A stretch of 11,344 bases of DNA from Desulfarculaceae bacterium (GTDB taxonomy: Bacteria > Desulfobacterota > Desulfobacteria > Desulfobacterales > Desulfobacteraceae). The stretch lies in assembly GCA_021737205.1 (NCBI GenBank), contig JAIPEK010000047.1:1-11344 (forward strand), in the 5' to 3' direction. How positions within the stretch are numbered: position 1 is the first letter of the stretch; each line of letters opens with the position of its first letter. Both the position numbers and the translations under genes were made by a program. Below the pieces are notes generated by a model. It was not told the DNA's origin. It ran no database searches and was given only the letters and a program-made list of their open reading frames with translations. Below, piece after piece: positions 1-7,062 of the stretch.

Positions 1-1
1 C

Positions 2-190
2 GGCCTCTATTGCATAGACTGCCATCATAATATCGATTATGATGAAGTGTATAACTGCAGCGAATGCCATTACGAGACAGGGGATGAATACCAGCCCAGC
101 CGGTCGGACGCATTGCACGACAACTGCATCGGGTGCCACGAAGATTACGGTGCCGGCCCGGTGGAATGCAGTTCGTGCCATGCCCAGTAG
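2..190 (+). CDS. Multihaem cytochrome c, 3' end only (class III / c3-like)
   Basis: The 5' end lies outside the window. The 62 visible residues contain four CxxCH haem c attachment motifs: CIDCH (11-25), CSECH (56-70), CIGCH (125-139) and CSSCH (167-181). The protein stops two residues after the last one. The first motif is followed by a second His (CHH), a feature of class III cytochromes c3. The total haem number is unknown because the N terminus, and any signal peptide, is missing. Haem c attachment implies a periplasmic location. The gene sits 75 nt upstream of rnfC in the same direction. Cytochrome genes in this position are known for Rnf operons of Desulfovibrio and of Methanosarcina (mmcA), where the cytochrome is thought to exchange electrons with the membrane complex. 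A role as periplasmic partner of RnfG is inferred. The short spacing suggests, but does not prove, cotranscription with rnf. Confidence 0.9.
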   Translation, partial: GLYCIDCHHNIDYDEVYNCSECHYETGDEYQPSRSDALHDNCIGCHEDYGAGPVECSSCHAQ

Positions 191-265
191 ATGCTTCGGT
201 ATTCGTAATAGATGATCGCGTACCCGGCGGGGTCGCATTGCAATTCTTACAGACGGGGATGAAAA

Positions 266-1567
266 ATGATAAAACGATCTTTTCTGGGAGTAAAAAAGCC
301 GGTACTCAAATATGATTTTGTGGAATCCGAGGGGAAGGAGCCCGAGCAACTCCCCCGCCCTTCTTCCGTGGTCCTGCTTTTGGATGAACCCCTTGACAGC
401 ACCCGGATCAACCTGGTCAAAACCGGGGATCAGGTCCGGGAAAACGAGAAAATTTATCTTTACAAAAACAGCAGGGAATACGTGATTTCGCCGATTCAGG
501 GGGAGATTACTTCCATTGAGTCCTATCCGGGGGAATTCGGGGACATCGGAACGTATCTGGTTGTGGAGAAATCCGACCACGAAAGAAGCGGGGACACGAA
601 AACCGATGTGGTTGAGTCGCTTGCCGGGCCGTCGCTTGATACGGCTGAAAAATACTTGAAAACACTGCCCGGCGCCCCGCCTTTTGATGTGCTCGCTGAA
701 AAAGGCAGCGACATTCACACCATCGTGATTACGGGGTTTGACCCGGACCTGATGGCCACCACCCGCCGGTATTTCCTCAGCAATCTGAAAGAGGAGCTGA
801 AGGAGGGAATCAGAGTATTAAAGGATCTGACCCATGTCCCCAAAGTGGCGGTGACCGTTCCGGAAACCGTGGAGGACCGGCCGGGGTTTGAAGGCATGCA
901 GCTGATGATCATCAGCGGAGCCTATCCGGAAGCGCTGCCGCTGATGATCATGAAAAACCATTTGAATATTACCGTTCCTCCGGGGAAATCCTGTGTGGAT
1001 ATGGGGGTCTGTTTCATTAGTGCGGAAGCGGTGATTGCCATGGCAAGGGCTTTCAGGGACAAAACGCCGTCCTTTGAAAAAGTGGTGACCGTGACTGGGA
1101 AAGACGGCAGCCGGAAGACCATAAAGGCGATGATCGGAACCCGGATCAGTGAAGTATTCAAAGCCCTGAACATCAACATAAACGAGAACGACCGGGTAAT
1201 CATCAACGGGCCGATGCAGGGGTTTGCCACATTCACCCTGTCGCATCCGGTTCAGCCGTCCATGGATTCCATTATCGTCCAGGACGTGGACGATATACAG
1301 CATATATCCGACTATCCCTGCATCAACTGTGGCAATTGTATCAAAATCTGTCCGGCGAATATTCCCGTCAATCTTCTGGTACGCCGCCTTGAAGCCAACA
1401 TGTTTGAAGACGCGGCCGAGAAGTTCGACCTTCAATCCTGTATTGAATGCGGATTGTGCAGTTATGTATGCACGGCACGCATTCCCCTGTTTCAATATAT
1501 CAGACTTGGCAAGCACGAGCTTTTGCAGATGAAAGCCGAAGCTGAAACGGAGGAGAGAAATGGCTAA
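266..1567 (+). CDS. rnfC: Rnf electron transport complex subunit C, divergent (RnfC-like, no FMN/NADH motif)
   Basis: Peripheral cytoplasmic iron-sulfur subunit of the Rnf ion-pumping complex, 433 residues. The start at 266 follows a purine-rich ggggat ribosome site. The N-terminal barrel-sandwich region (about 1-105) keeps the VKTGDQV and SPIQGEI elements of RnfC. The soluble-ligand-binding beta-grasp domain is at about 280-325 (IGTRISEVFKAL, then INGPMQG). Two [4Fe-4S] motifs follow: C352, C355, C358, C362-P and C392, C395, C398, C402. In ordinary RnfC, as in NuoF, the middle domain carries a GxGGAGFP loop and an N-G-A-E-C-E-P-Y segment that bind FMN and NADH. Here the aligned stretches read PGAPPFDVL (135-143) and ITGFDPDLM (155-163), so the flavin and NADH site appears lost. 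The stop codon overlaps the rnfD start by 8 nt. Assignment as RnfC is firm from operon position and the Fe-S tail; loss of NADH oxidation is inferred. Confidence 0.93.
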   Translation: MIKRSFLGVKKPVLKYDFVESEGKEPEQLPRPSSVVLLLDEPLDSTRINLVKTGDQVRENEKIYLYKNSREYVISPIQGEITSIESYPGEFGDIGTYLVVEKSDHERSGDTKTDVVESLAGPSLDTAEKYLKTLPGAPPFDVLAEKGSDIHTIVITGFDPDLMATTRRYFLSNLKEELKEGIRVLKDLTHVPKVAVTVPETVEDRPGFEGMQLMIISGAYPEALPLMIMKNHLNITVPPGKSCVDMGVCFISAEAVIAMARAFRDKTPSFEKVVTVTGKDGSRKTIKAMIGTRISEVFKALNININENDRVIINGPMQGFATFTLSHPVQPSMDSIIVQDVDDIQHISDYPCINCGNCIKICPANIPVNLLVRRLEANMFEDAAEKFDLQSCIECGLCSYVCTARIPLFQYIRLGKHELLQMKAEAETEERNG

Positions 1568-2528
1568 AAGACTGAAGCTTATCGTATCCCATGCGCCGTT
1601 CTGGCATGATGGCGGCAGCATATCCAAGATGAACCTGAATATGATTTTAGCCCTGATGCCGGCCGCGATATTCGGGATCGTCAGGTTCGGCGTGCCTGCT
1701 CTGGGGGTTGTGGCCCTGGGGATCTCCAGCGCCATGCTGTTCGAGTTTTTGTTTAACCTGGTTTCCAGGAAACCTGTCACCACGGGCGATTTTGATGCCG
1801 CGCTCATCGGTTTGCTTTTTGCGATGATGGTACCGGCTCCGACCCCCTGGTGGGTCGTGGTGATAGGCACGTTTCTGGCCGTTGTGATCGGCAAACAGAT
1901 TTACGGAGGCATCGGCGGCAATCCCTTCAACCCGGTCGTCCTTTCAATGGCGATTCTGATGGTTTCATGGCCGGTCTTTTTTGATGCGGATGCCGCTCTT
2001 GTCAACTACCGGTTCGATTTCAAGGCGCTGGCACCTCTGCCTGCTTTGAAACATCAGGGAGCCGGCGCCCTGTATCATTTCAATGCCGGAGATCTGATTA
2101 TGGGAGATCAGATCGGAAGCATCGGAAGCATCTTTCCCTTGGGCCTGCTGATCGGAGGTATTTACCTGATCGTCAGGGGATACATTAAATGGGAAGTGAC
2201 GGTTTCTTTTATTGCCGGGCTTGTGGCGACCGCTTTCTTTTTTAATCTGGCCAATCCGGACAGCTTTGCCGGACCCATGATTCATCTTTTTTCAGGCTAC
2301 ACCCTTCTGGCGGCCTTTTTCCTTGTGACGGAAAATTCGTCTTCTCCGGTCAATTTCGTACCCATGCTGATCTATGGTGCTTTGGGAGGATTTCTGGTGA
2401 TACTGATCCGGAATGTCGGCGTATATCCCGATGGAACGATATTCGCCATTCTGCTGATCAACCTTTTGAACCCGTTAATCGATACCATCAGGCCCAAGGC
2501 CCTGGGAAGGAGAGTGAACAATGCGTGA
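1560..2528 (+). CDS. rnfD: Rnf electron transport complex subunit D, divergent
   Basis: Polytopic membrane subunit related to NqrB, 322 residues, a usual length. Clear family marks are YGGIGGNPFNP near residues 119-129, LLIGGIYLIVRGYIKWEV, and the C-terminal VYPDGTIFAILLINLLNPLID. Several hydrophobic segments are evident, including about 25-75, 80-105, 130-145, 193-245, 250-265 and 275-310. Canonical RnfD carries FMN covalently on the Thr of an S/T-G-A-T-P-L motif. The matching place here reads DFKALAPL (153-160) with no Thr. The downstream G-S-x-G-E-T-type segment reads GSIGSIF (186-192), encoded by a perfect 9-nt tandem repeat. The usual ATDxVTSP segment is altered to VTENSSSP. The ATG overlaps the rnfC stop by 8 nt and is preceded by a strong GGAGGAG site at 1549-1555, so the start is secure. 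Identity is firm; absence of the covalent flavin is inferred from the motif. Confidence 0.93.
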   Translation: MAKRLKLIVSHAPFWHDGGSISKMNLNMILALMPAAIFGIVRFGVPALGVVALGISSAMLFEFLFNLVSRKPVTTGDFDAALIGLLFAMMVPAPTPWWVVVIGTFLAVVIGKQIYGGIGGNPFNPVVLSMAILMVSWPVFFDADAALVNYRFDFKALAPLPALKHQGAGALYHFNAGDLIMGDQIGSIGSIFPLGLLIGGIYLIVRGYIKWEVTVSFIAGLVATAFFFNLANPDSFAGPMIHLFSGYTLLAAFFLVTENSSSPVNFVPMLIYGALGGFLVILIRNVGVYPDGTIFAILLINLLNPLIDTIRPKALGRRVNNA

Positions 2529-3102
2529 AATGGTGAATATGGTCGTTGTCCTGACCGTTATCACAGCTGTTTCCGGCGGTATTCTGTCCATGCTCAAAGC
2601 AGGGACCGAATACCGGATAGAAAATCAGATCCTCAAGTTCCAGAAGGCCCCGGCCATCAATGCCATTTTCAGTGATGCAACCAACGATCCGCTCAAGGAT
2701 AGATTCAGCATCCAGGCCGGAGAAAGGGAAGTTACATTTTTCCCGGGCAAGCTGAAGGACGGGTCCAAGGCGGTGGCGTTTGAAACCAAGGGGACCGGAT
2801 TCGGCGGAGACGTCGGGTTGATGGTCGGTGTGAATATAGACACGGACCAAATCGTCAAGGTGCGGGTAACCACTCACTCCGAAACACCGGGGATCGGCTC
2901 GCGGGCAAAAGACAGTACGGACTTCGTCTCCCAGTTCAGCGGCATGAATGTAGCGAAAAACGCTTTTAAAGTCAAAAAGGATGACGGGACGATCAGCGCC
3001 ATGTCCGGGGCCACGGTGACTTCAAGAGGGGTTTGTACCGCAGCGAGAAAAGCAAAAGAGCTGTATATGGATCTGAAACCGAAAATCAAAACCCGGATTT
3101 AA
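2521..3102 (+). CDS. rnfG: Rnf electron transport complex subunit G (covalent FMN protein)
   Basis: Single-span membrane flavoprotein of 193 residues whose FMN-binding domain faces outward. The N-terminal hydrophobic segment is about residues 5-25. The domain contains HSETPGIGSR (near 119-128), the family's H-x-E-T-P-G-hG block, and the flavinylation site SGATVTS at 162-168. T165 is the expected phosphoester-linked FMN residue. In related proteins the FMN is attached by the flavin transferase ApbE, which is not encoded in this window. The Asp that often precedes this motif (D-x-x-S-G-A-T) is Ser here, within DDGTISAMSGAT. The start overlaps the end of rnfD by 8 nt and follows an AAGGAGAG ribosome site at 2507-2514. 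Known Rnf models place RnfG as a redox centre near the periplasmic side, which fits the multihaem cytochrome encoded upstream. Confidence 0.95.
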   Translation: MREMVNMVVVLTVITAVSGGILSMLKAGTEYRIENQILKFQKAPAINAIFSDATNDPLKDRFSIQAGEREVTFFPGKLKDGSKAVAFETKGTGFGGDVGLMVGVNIDTDQIVKVRVTTHSETPGIGSRAKDSTDFVSQFSGMNVAKNAFKVKKDDGTISAMSGATVTSRGVCTAARKAKELYMDLKPKIKTRI

Positions 3103-3129
3103 CAAGGTGATATAGGAGAGCTTAATACC

Positions 3130-3735
3130 ATGGCACAATCCATCGTAAAAGAATTTACCAAGGGGTTATGGAAAGAGAATGCGCCGTTTCGTGTGGTTCT
3201 CGGGCTATGTCCGGTGCTGGCGGTGACCAAGACGGTTGAGAACGGGATCGGCATGGGTCTTGCCACGACTTTCGTTCTCGTCTTCTCGAATTTTTTCGTG
3301 TCAATTTTCAGAAATTTCATTCCCTCCAAAGTCCGTATCGCATGCTACATTGTGATCATCGCCACGTTCGTCACCATTGTGGAGCTTTTGATGCAGGCGT
3401 TCACCTATCCGCTTTTTCTGAAGCTCGGCATATTCATACCGCTGATCGTGGTCAACTGCCTGGTTCTGGGAAGGTCGGAAGCGTTTGCCGGTAAAAATCC
3501 CCCTCATTATGCCGTGGCTGACGGTCTCGGGATGGGGATCGGTTTTACCCTGTCGCTGACCGTGCTGAGTGCGGTAAGGGAGATACTCGGCAGCGGCACC
3601 CTTACCTTTTATGAGACCCCTATACAGCTTTTCGGGCCCGACTTTCAACCGTTTACATTCATGGTGGAAGCGCCGGGGGCATTTGTGGGCTTAGGGCTTT
3701 TGCTTTGCATCATGAACCTTATAGAGAGTAAATAA
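3130..3735 (+). CDS. rnfE: Rnf electron transport complex subunit E
   Basis: Integral membrane subunit, 201 residues, about six transmembrane helices, homologous to NqrD. It pairs with RnfA as a pseudo-symmetric dimer. The family cysteines are present: C27 in GLCP and C110 in VVNC. These and their counterparts in RnfA are known to hold an iron-sulfur cluster at the centre of the membrane. Other family blocks are LGLCPVLAVT, LGIFIPLIVVNCLVLGRSEAFA and SAVREILGSGT. The start at 3130 is preceded by TAGGAGAG at 3113-3120 and lies 27 nt after rnfG. Unlike RnfC and RnfD, this subunit looks fully conventional, suggesting that the ion-pumping electron path through the membrane core is retained. Confidence 0.96.
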   Translation: MAQSIVKEFTKGLWKENAPFRVVLGLCPVLAVTKTVENGIGMGLATTFVLVFSNFFVSIFRNFIPSKVRIACYIVIIATFVTIVELLMQAFTYPLFLKLGIFIPLIVVNCLVLGRSEAFAGKNPPHYAVADGLGMGIGFTLSLTVLSAVREILGSGTLTFYETPIQLFGPDFQPFTFMVEAPGAFVGLGLLLCIMNLIESK

Positions 3736-3747
3736 AAGGAGATTAAA

Positions 3748-4323
3748 ATGGGCGATTTTACCGTACTTGCCGTAAGCTGTATATTTGTTAACAATATTCT
3801 CCTTGCACAGTTCCTCGGCAACTGTCCGTTCCTGGGAACGTCCAAAAAGATGGAGACCGCAGTGGGGATGGCCATGGCGGTTGTTTTCGTAATGGTTATG
3901 GCCGGCCTGATCACCTGGATAGTGGATCATTATCTGTTGAAAACCCTTGATATCGAATATTTGCGAACGGTTTCGTTTATTCTGGTGATCGCGTCTCTGG
4001 TGCAGTTTGTGGAGATGTTTCTCAAAAAGAGTATACCTGCGCTGTATGCGGGACTGGGGATCTTCCTGCCCCTGATCACCACCAACTGCGCCGTCATGGG
4101 CGTCTGTCTGATCAATATCAAGGAAGAGTATACGTTTTTTCAGGCACTGGCCGCTTCCCTGTTTTACGCAATCGGTTTCGGTCTTGCCCTGATCATTTTC
4201 GCAGGTTTACGGGAACGGATCGATCTCGCCCGAGTGCCGAAACCGCTCCAGGATACGTCCATCGGCCTGGTGACCGCCGGCATGATCTCCCTTTCCTTTT
4301 TCGCCTTCAAGGGCATGGTATAA
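3748..4323 (+). CDS. rnfA: Rnf electron transport complex subunit A
   Basis: Integral membrane subunit, 191 residues, about six transmembrane helices, homologous to NqrE and paralogous to RnfE. Cluster-ligand cysteines are C26 in FLGNCPFLG and C114 in TTNCAVMG. The surrounding LGIFLPLITTNCAVMGVCL block is highly typical. The C terminus (LREREDL-type loop, then IGLVTAGMISLSFFAFKGM) is also canonical. It follows rnfE by 12 nt, which hold an AAGGAG ribosome site, so the start is secure. With RnfE it forms the conserved membrane core, and no departure from the family is visible. Confidence 0.97.
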   Translation: MGDFTVLAVSCIFVNNILLAQFLGNCPFLGTSKKMETAVGMAMAVVFVMVMAGLITWIVDHYLLKTLDIEYLRTVSFILVIASLVQFVEMFLKKSIPALYAGLGIFLPLITTNCAVMGVCLINIKEEYTFFQALAASLFYAIGFGLALIIFAGLRERIDLARVPKPLQDTSIGLVTAGMISLSFFAFKGMV

Positions 4324-4340
4324 AATAAAGAGGATCGTTT

Positions 4341-6428
4341 ATGATTGAATCAATTCTTTTTATGGTCGGACTCGGAGGCTGTGCCAGCCTTGTTTTGAGT
4401 TTCGCATCCAAGATTTTTTATGTGTACGAGGACCCCCGGATCGAGCTGGTGGAAGCCAACCTTGCCGGTGCCAATTGCGGGGCGTGCGGGTTTACCGGGT
4501 GTTCCGCAGCTGCAGAAGCCGTGGTCAGGGGAGACGAACCGCCGAGTGTCTGTGTGATATCGAACAAAGAAGGTGTTGAGCGAGTGGCCGAGATCATGGG
4601 CATGGAAGCGGGAACTGCTGAAAGCCCTCACGCCTACAATATGTGCGAAGGGGGTGACCGCGCCACCAACCGGTACCGGTATCTGGGTATACAGTCCTGC
4701 AAGGCCATGGCGGTGATGTTCGGCGGCAAGCGTGATTGCCATATCGGCTGCATAGGTCTCGGGGACTGTGTGAGGGCGTGTAACTTCAATGCCGTACGGA
4801 TCGGTCCGAAGGGCTATCCGGTGGTGAACGACGACAAATGTGTCGGATGCGGCGCCTGCCAGAAGGCCTGCCCCAAGGATATCATCGAGGTGAGGACCCT
4901 TTCCGAAAAGATTCTGAAATTCAACCAGCTGAGCGATCCGCTGGCGCCGTGCAGCCAGACCTGCCCGGCCGAGATCGATGTGCCGAGATATATCGCCCAG
5001 ATCAGGCAGGGGCAGTATAAAGAGGCGGTGCGGACCATTCGCATGAGAAATCCGCTGCCGCTTACTTGCGGAAGGGTGTGTCCGCATCCCTGTGAAGAGG
5101 AATGCAGGCGGGGGGTTGAAGATGAGCCGGTCTCCATCAACCAGCTGAAACGCTTTGCCTCGGATTACGAGATGAATTCGGGCAAGAGGATTCCGATCAA
5201 ATGCGCTCCGGACTCAGGCAGAAAAATCGCCGTGATCGGGGGCGGTCCTTCCGGGCTCAGCGCGGCGTTCTTTCTTCGCCGGCTCGGCCACCAGGTGACG
5301 ATTTTCGAATCCATGCCGAAGCTGGGAGGTATGCTCCGGTACGGGATTCCGGAATACCGGCTGCCCAAAAAAGTGCTGGAATGGGAGATTCAGGGCATCC
5401 TGGATCTGGGGGTCGAATCGTTTACCTATGTGAAATTCGGTGTGGATTTCGGCCTGGGCTCTCTTGTGGCGGCCGGATACAATGCCGTCTTCATCGGTGT
5501 CGGCGCATGGAAGGACTATTCACTCGGTATCGAGGGCGAAGATATGGAGGGCGGTTTCACCGGGATTGATTTTCTATCGCGGGCCTCGAAGGGGGAAGAG
5601 CTTGATCTGGGAAAACGGGCGGCTGTCATCGGCGGAGGAAATACTGCGGTGGACTGTGCCAGAACGCTTTTGCGGCTCGGCCTTGAAAAGGTATACATGA
5701 TTTACCGCCGGACGAGAGCTGAAATGCCTGCCAATGAAGTGGAAATCGCGGCATCCGAAGAAGAGGGGATCGAATTTGTTTTTCTGGCGTCCCCGACAAG
5801 GCTGCTGGACAAGGACAATTCAAAAAGGGTCTGCCGGATCGAGTACCTGAAAATGCAGCTTGGCGAGCCTGATGCAAGCGGCCGGAGGAGACCGGAACCG
5901 ATTGAAGGTTCCGAGACCGTGCTGGATGTGGATACGGTTGTTACCGCCATCGGCCAGTCCCCGGATTCCGTTTTCAAGGAGCGGGATCCCCATGCCAGAA
6001 TGACCGAGCTTGAACTGACCCGTTGGAATACGATTGAGAACGATCCGGAAACCCTGACCACCACAATACCTTATGTCTTTACCGCAGGGGATGCGGCAAC
6101 CGGACCTTCTCTCGTGGTCGACGCCATCGGCGGCGGAAGACGGGCGGCAAGATCCATTGATCTGTTTCTCAAAGGGAAAAAGATAGAGCCGGTGAAGGAG
6201 TCCCTGCAGAACAAGCGGATTCCCGAATCCATTTTCTCCAGAGTCCCGGGTGTGGAACCTGTGCCAAGGGTCCGGATGCCCGAGCGTAAAGTAGAGGATC
6301 GAATCAATAGCTTCGATGAAGTGGATCTGGTGCTCGGTGAGCAAAATGCGCATAAAGAAGCAAACCGCTGTCTCAACTGCTGCCGTTTATGTTATAATCC
6401 GGATAAGCCCGCTATGGGGCCGGTTTAA
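4341..6428 (+). CDS. rnfB: RnfB fused to a GltD/NfnB-like FAD- and NAD(P)H-dependent oxidoreductase
   Basis: A 695-residue fusion; ordinary RnfB is roughly 180-330 residues. Residues 1-27 are a membrane anchor. A [4Fe-4S] domain follows (C46, C49, C54, C71). A two-cluster ferredoxin domain has cysteines 133, 137, 143, 147 and 167, 170, 173, 177. About 27 residues later a glutamate-synthase-small-subunit-type module begins. It has an Fe-S helical domain (C204, C208, C243, C247, C251, C255; CGRVCPHPC), an FAD Rossmann motif GGGPSG (300-305), and an NAD(P)H Rossmann motif GGGNTA (431-436) followed by YRR-type arginines. AIGQSPD and the closing TAGDAATGPSLVVDAIGGG complete the family pattern. A Cys-rich tail (C677, C680, C681, C684) ends the protein. 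There is no stop or frameshift in between. GltD-like modules move electrons between NAD(P)H and Fe-S partners, as in NfnB and SfrB. Here it would link NAD(P)H directly to the Rnf ferredoxin entry point. The fusion is seen; direction and nucleotide preference are inferred. Confidence 0.93.
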   Translation: MIESILFMVGLGGCASLVLSFASKIFYVYEDPRIELVEANLAGANCGACGFTGCSAAAEAVVRGDEPPSVCVISNKEGVERVAEIMGMEAGTAESPHAYNMCEGGDRATNRYRYLGIQSCKAMAVMFGGKRDCHIGCIGLGDCVRACNFNAVRIGPKGYPVVNDDKCVGCGACQKACPKDIIEVRTLSEKILKFNQLSDPLAPCSQTCPAEIDVPRYIAQIRQGQYKEAVRTIRMRNPLPLTCGRVCPHPCEEECRRGVEDEPVSINQLKRFASDYEMNSGKRIPIKCAPDSGRKIAVIGGGPSGLSAAFFLRRLGHQVTIFESMPKLGGMLRYGIPEYRLPKKVLEWEIQGILDLGVESFTYVKFGVDFGLGSLVAAGYNAVFIGVGAWKDYSLGIEGEDMEGGFTGIDFLSRASKGEELDLGKRAAVIGGGNTAVDCARTLLRLGLEKVYMIYRRTRAEMPANEVEIAASEEEGIEFVFLASPTRLLDKDNSKRVCRIEYLKMQLGEPDASGRRRPEPIEGSETVLDVDTVVTAIGQSPDSVFKERDPHARMTELELTRWNTIENDPETLTTTIPYVFTAGDAATGPSLVVDAIGGGRRAARSIDLFLKGKKIEPVKESLQNKRIPESIFSRVPGVEPVPRVRMPERKVEDRINSFDEVDLVLGEQNAHKEANRCLNCCRLCYNPDKPAMGPV

Positions 6429-6444
6429 TCAAAAGGAGGTAACG

Positions 6445-6942
6445 ATGGTATCGCTAGATGTTCTGGAAAATCTGGATATTTTCGAGGAACTGACGGATGA
6501 GGAGCTTTCAAGGGTGGCGGACCTGTGTTCGGAACAGGAGTATCAGAGGGAGGACAGGCTTTTCACCGAAGGAGAACCCGCCCGGGAGATGTGGATTGTC
6601 ACGGAAGGGGAGGTGGAACTGAGGTTCGAGATGCCTAACGCCGAACCTTCAACCTCCCGTACTGCCATGTCCACCCATCAAAAGGAAACACCCGAATCCC
6701 AGGTTTTCGGCTGGTCCTGTTTTATTCCTCCTTACAAAATGCGTCTGTCCGCTTTCTGCATGTCCCGCCGGTGTACGGTGGTCAAGATCAGTGCTTCGGC
6801 TCTGAACAACCTGATGGATGCGGATAACCGGATCGGATATAATCTCATGAAGTATATGGTCCAGGTTGTCGGGTTCAGATTCAAACAGTTTCAGGATGAA
6901 GTGGCCAAATTCACGGGGATCGGCATGCTGAACACCTGGTAA
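6445..6942 (+). CDS. Stand-alone cyclic-nucleotide-binding-like domain protein
   Basis: A 165-residue protein with a single Crp-type effector beta-barrel and no helix-turn-helix. Visible marks are the N-terminal LENLDIFEELTDEELSRVADLC, then LFTEGEPAREMWIVTEGEVELR (about 40-61), then FGWSCFIPPYKMRLSAFC. The closing helix has the pattern NRIGYNLMKYMVQVVGFRF. The phosphate-binding cassette of true cAMP/cGMP binders (GE-hhh-RSA) is replaced by the GWS-x-PPYKxRLSA version, so it may bind another ligand or none. The start at 6445 is chosen because a perfect AAAGGAGGT site lies at 6432-6440, 16 nt after rnfB; the longer reading frame from 6316 would lie largely inside rnfB. Its position suggests cotranscription with rnf and perhaps a regulatory or accessory role for the complex, but no function can be read from sequence. 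Confidence 0.82.
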   Translation: MVSLDVLENLDIFEELTDEELSRVADLCSEQEYQREDRLFTEGEPAREMWIVTEGEVELRFEMPNAEPSTSRTAMSTHQKETPESQVFGWSCFIPPYKMRLSAFCMSRRCTVVKISASALNNLMDADNRIGYNLMKYMVQVVGFRFKQFQDEVAKFTGIGMLNTW

Positions 6943-7062
6943 TATTTCGGCCCGCCTGAAGACCGGCATTACAGCACACCGGCCGGAACGGGATACCTGT
7001 TTCCCCTGCCGTATTCTTGCGCTCCCCTTTTTCTGCAAATTCCCGGTTTTGTCGAATTAATC

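Noticed and set aside
818..1894. Long antisense open frame (358 codons) across rnfC and rnfD
   Set aside because: It is a shadow of two well-supported Rnf genes on the plus strand; its translation has no recognisable domain and is rich in His, Arg and Pro, as expected from antisense of such codons.
4341..6428. RnfB fusion as two adjacent genes or a frameshift artefact
   Set aside because: No stop or frame change occurs, and the sequence between the ferredoxin and GltD-like parts (178-203) reads as a normal linker running into a typical helical Fe-S domain.
6316..6444. Extended start for the cyclic-nucleotide-like protein (208 residues from 6316)
   Set aside because: The extra 43 residues lie within rnfB coding sequence in another frame up to 6428, and a perfect Shine-Dalgarno sits just before ATG 6445.
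6943..7035. Rho-independent terminator after the cyclic-nucleotide-like gene
   Set aside because: Only weak stems (for example CCGGC with GCCGG, 5 bp, long loop) were found, and the T-run near 7028-7032 is not preceded by a stable GC-rich hairpin.
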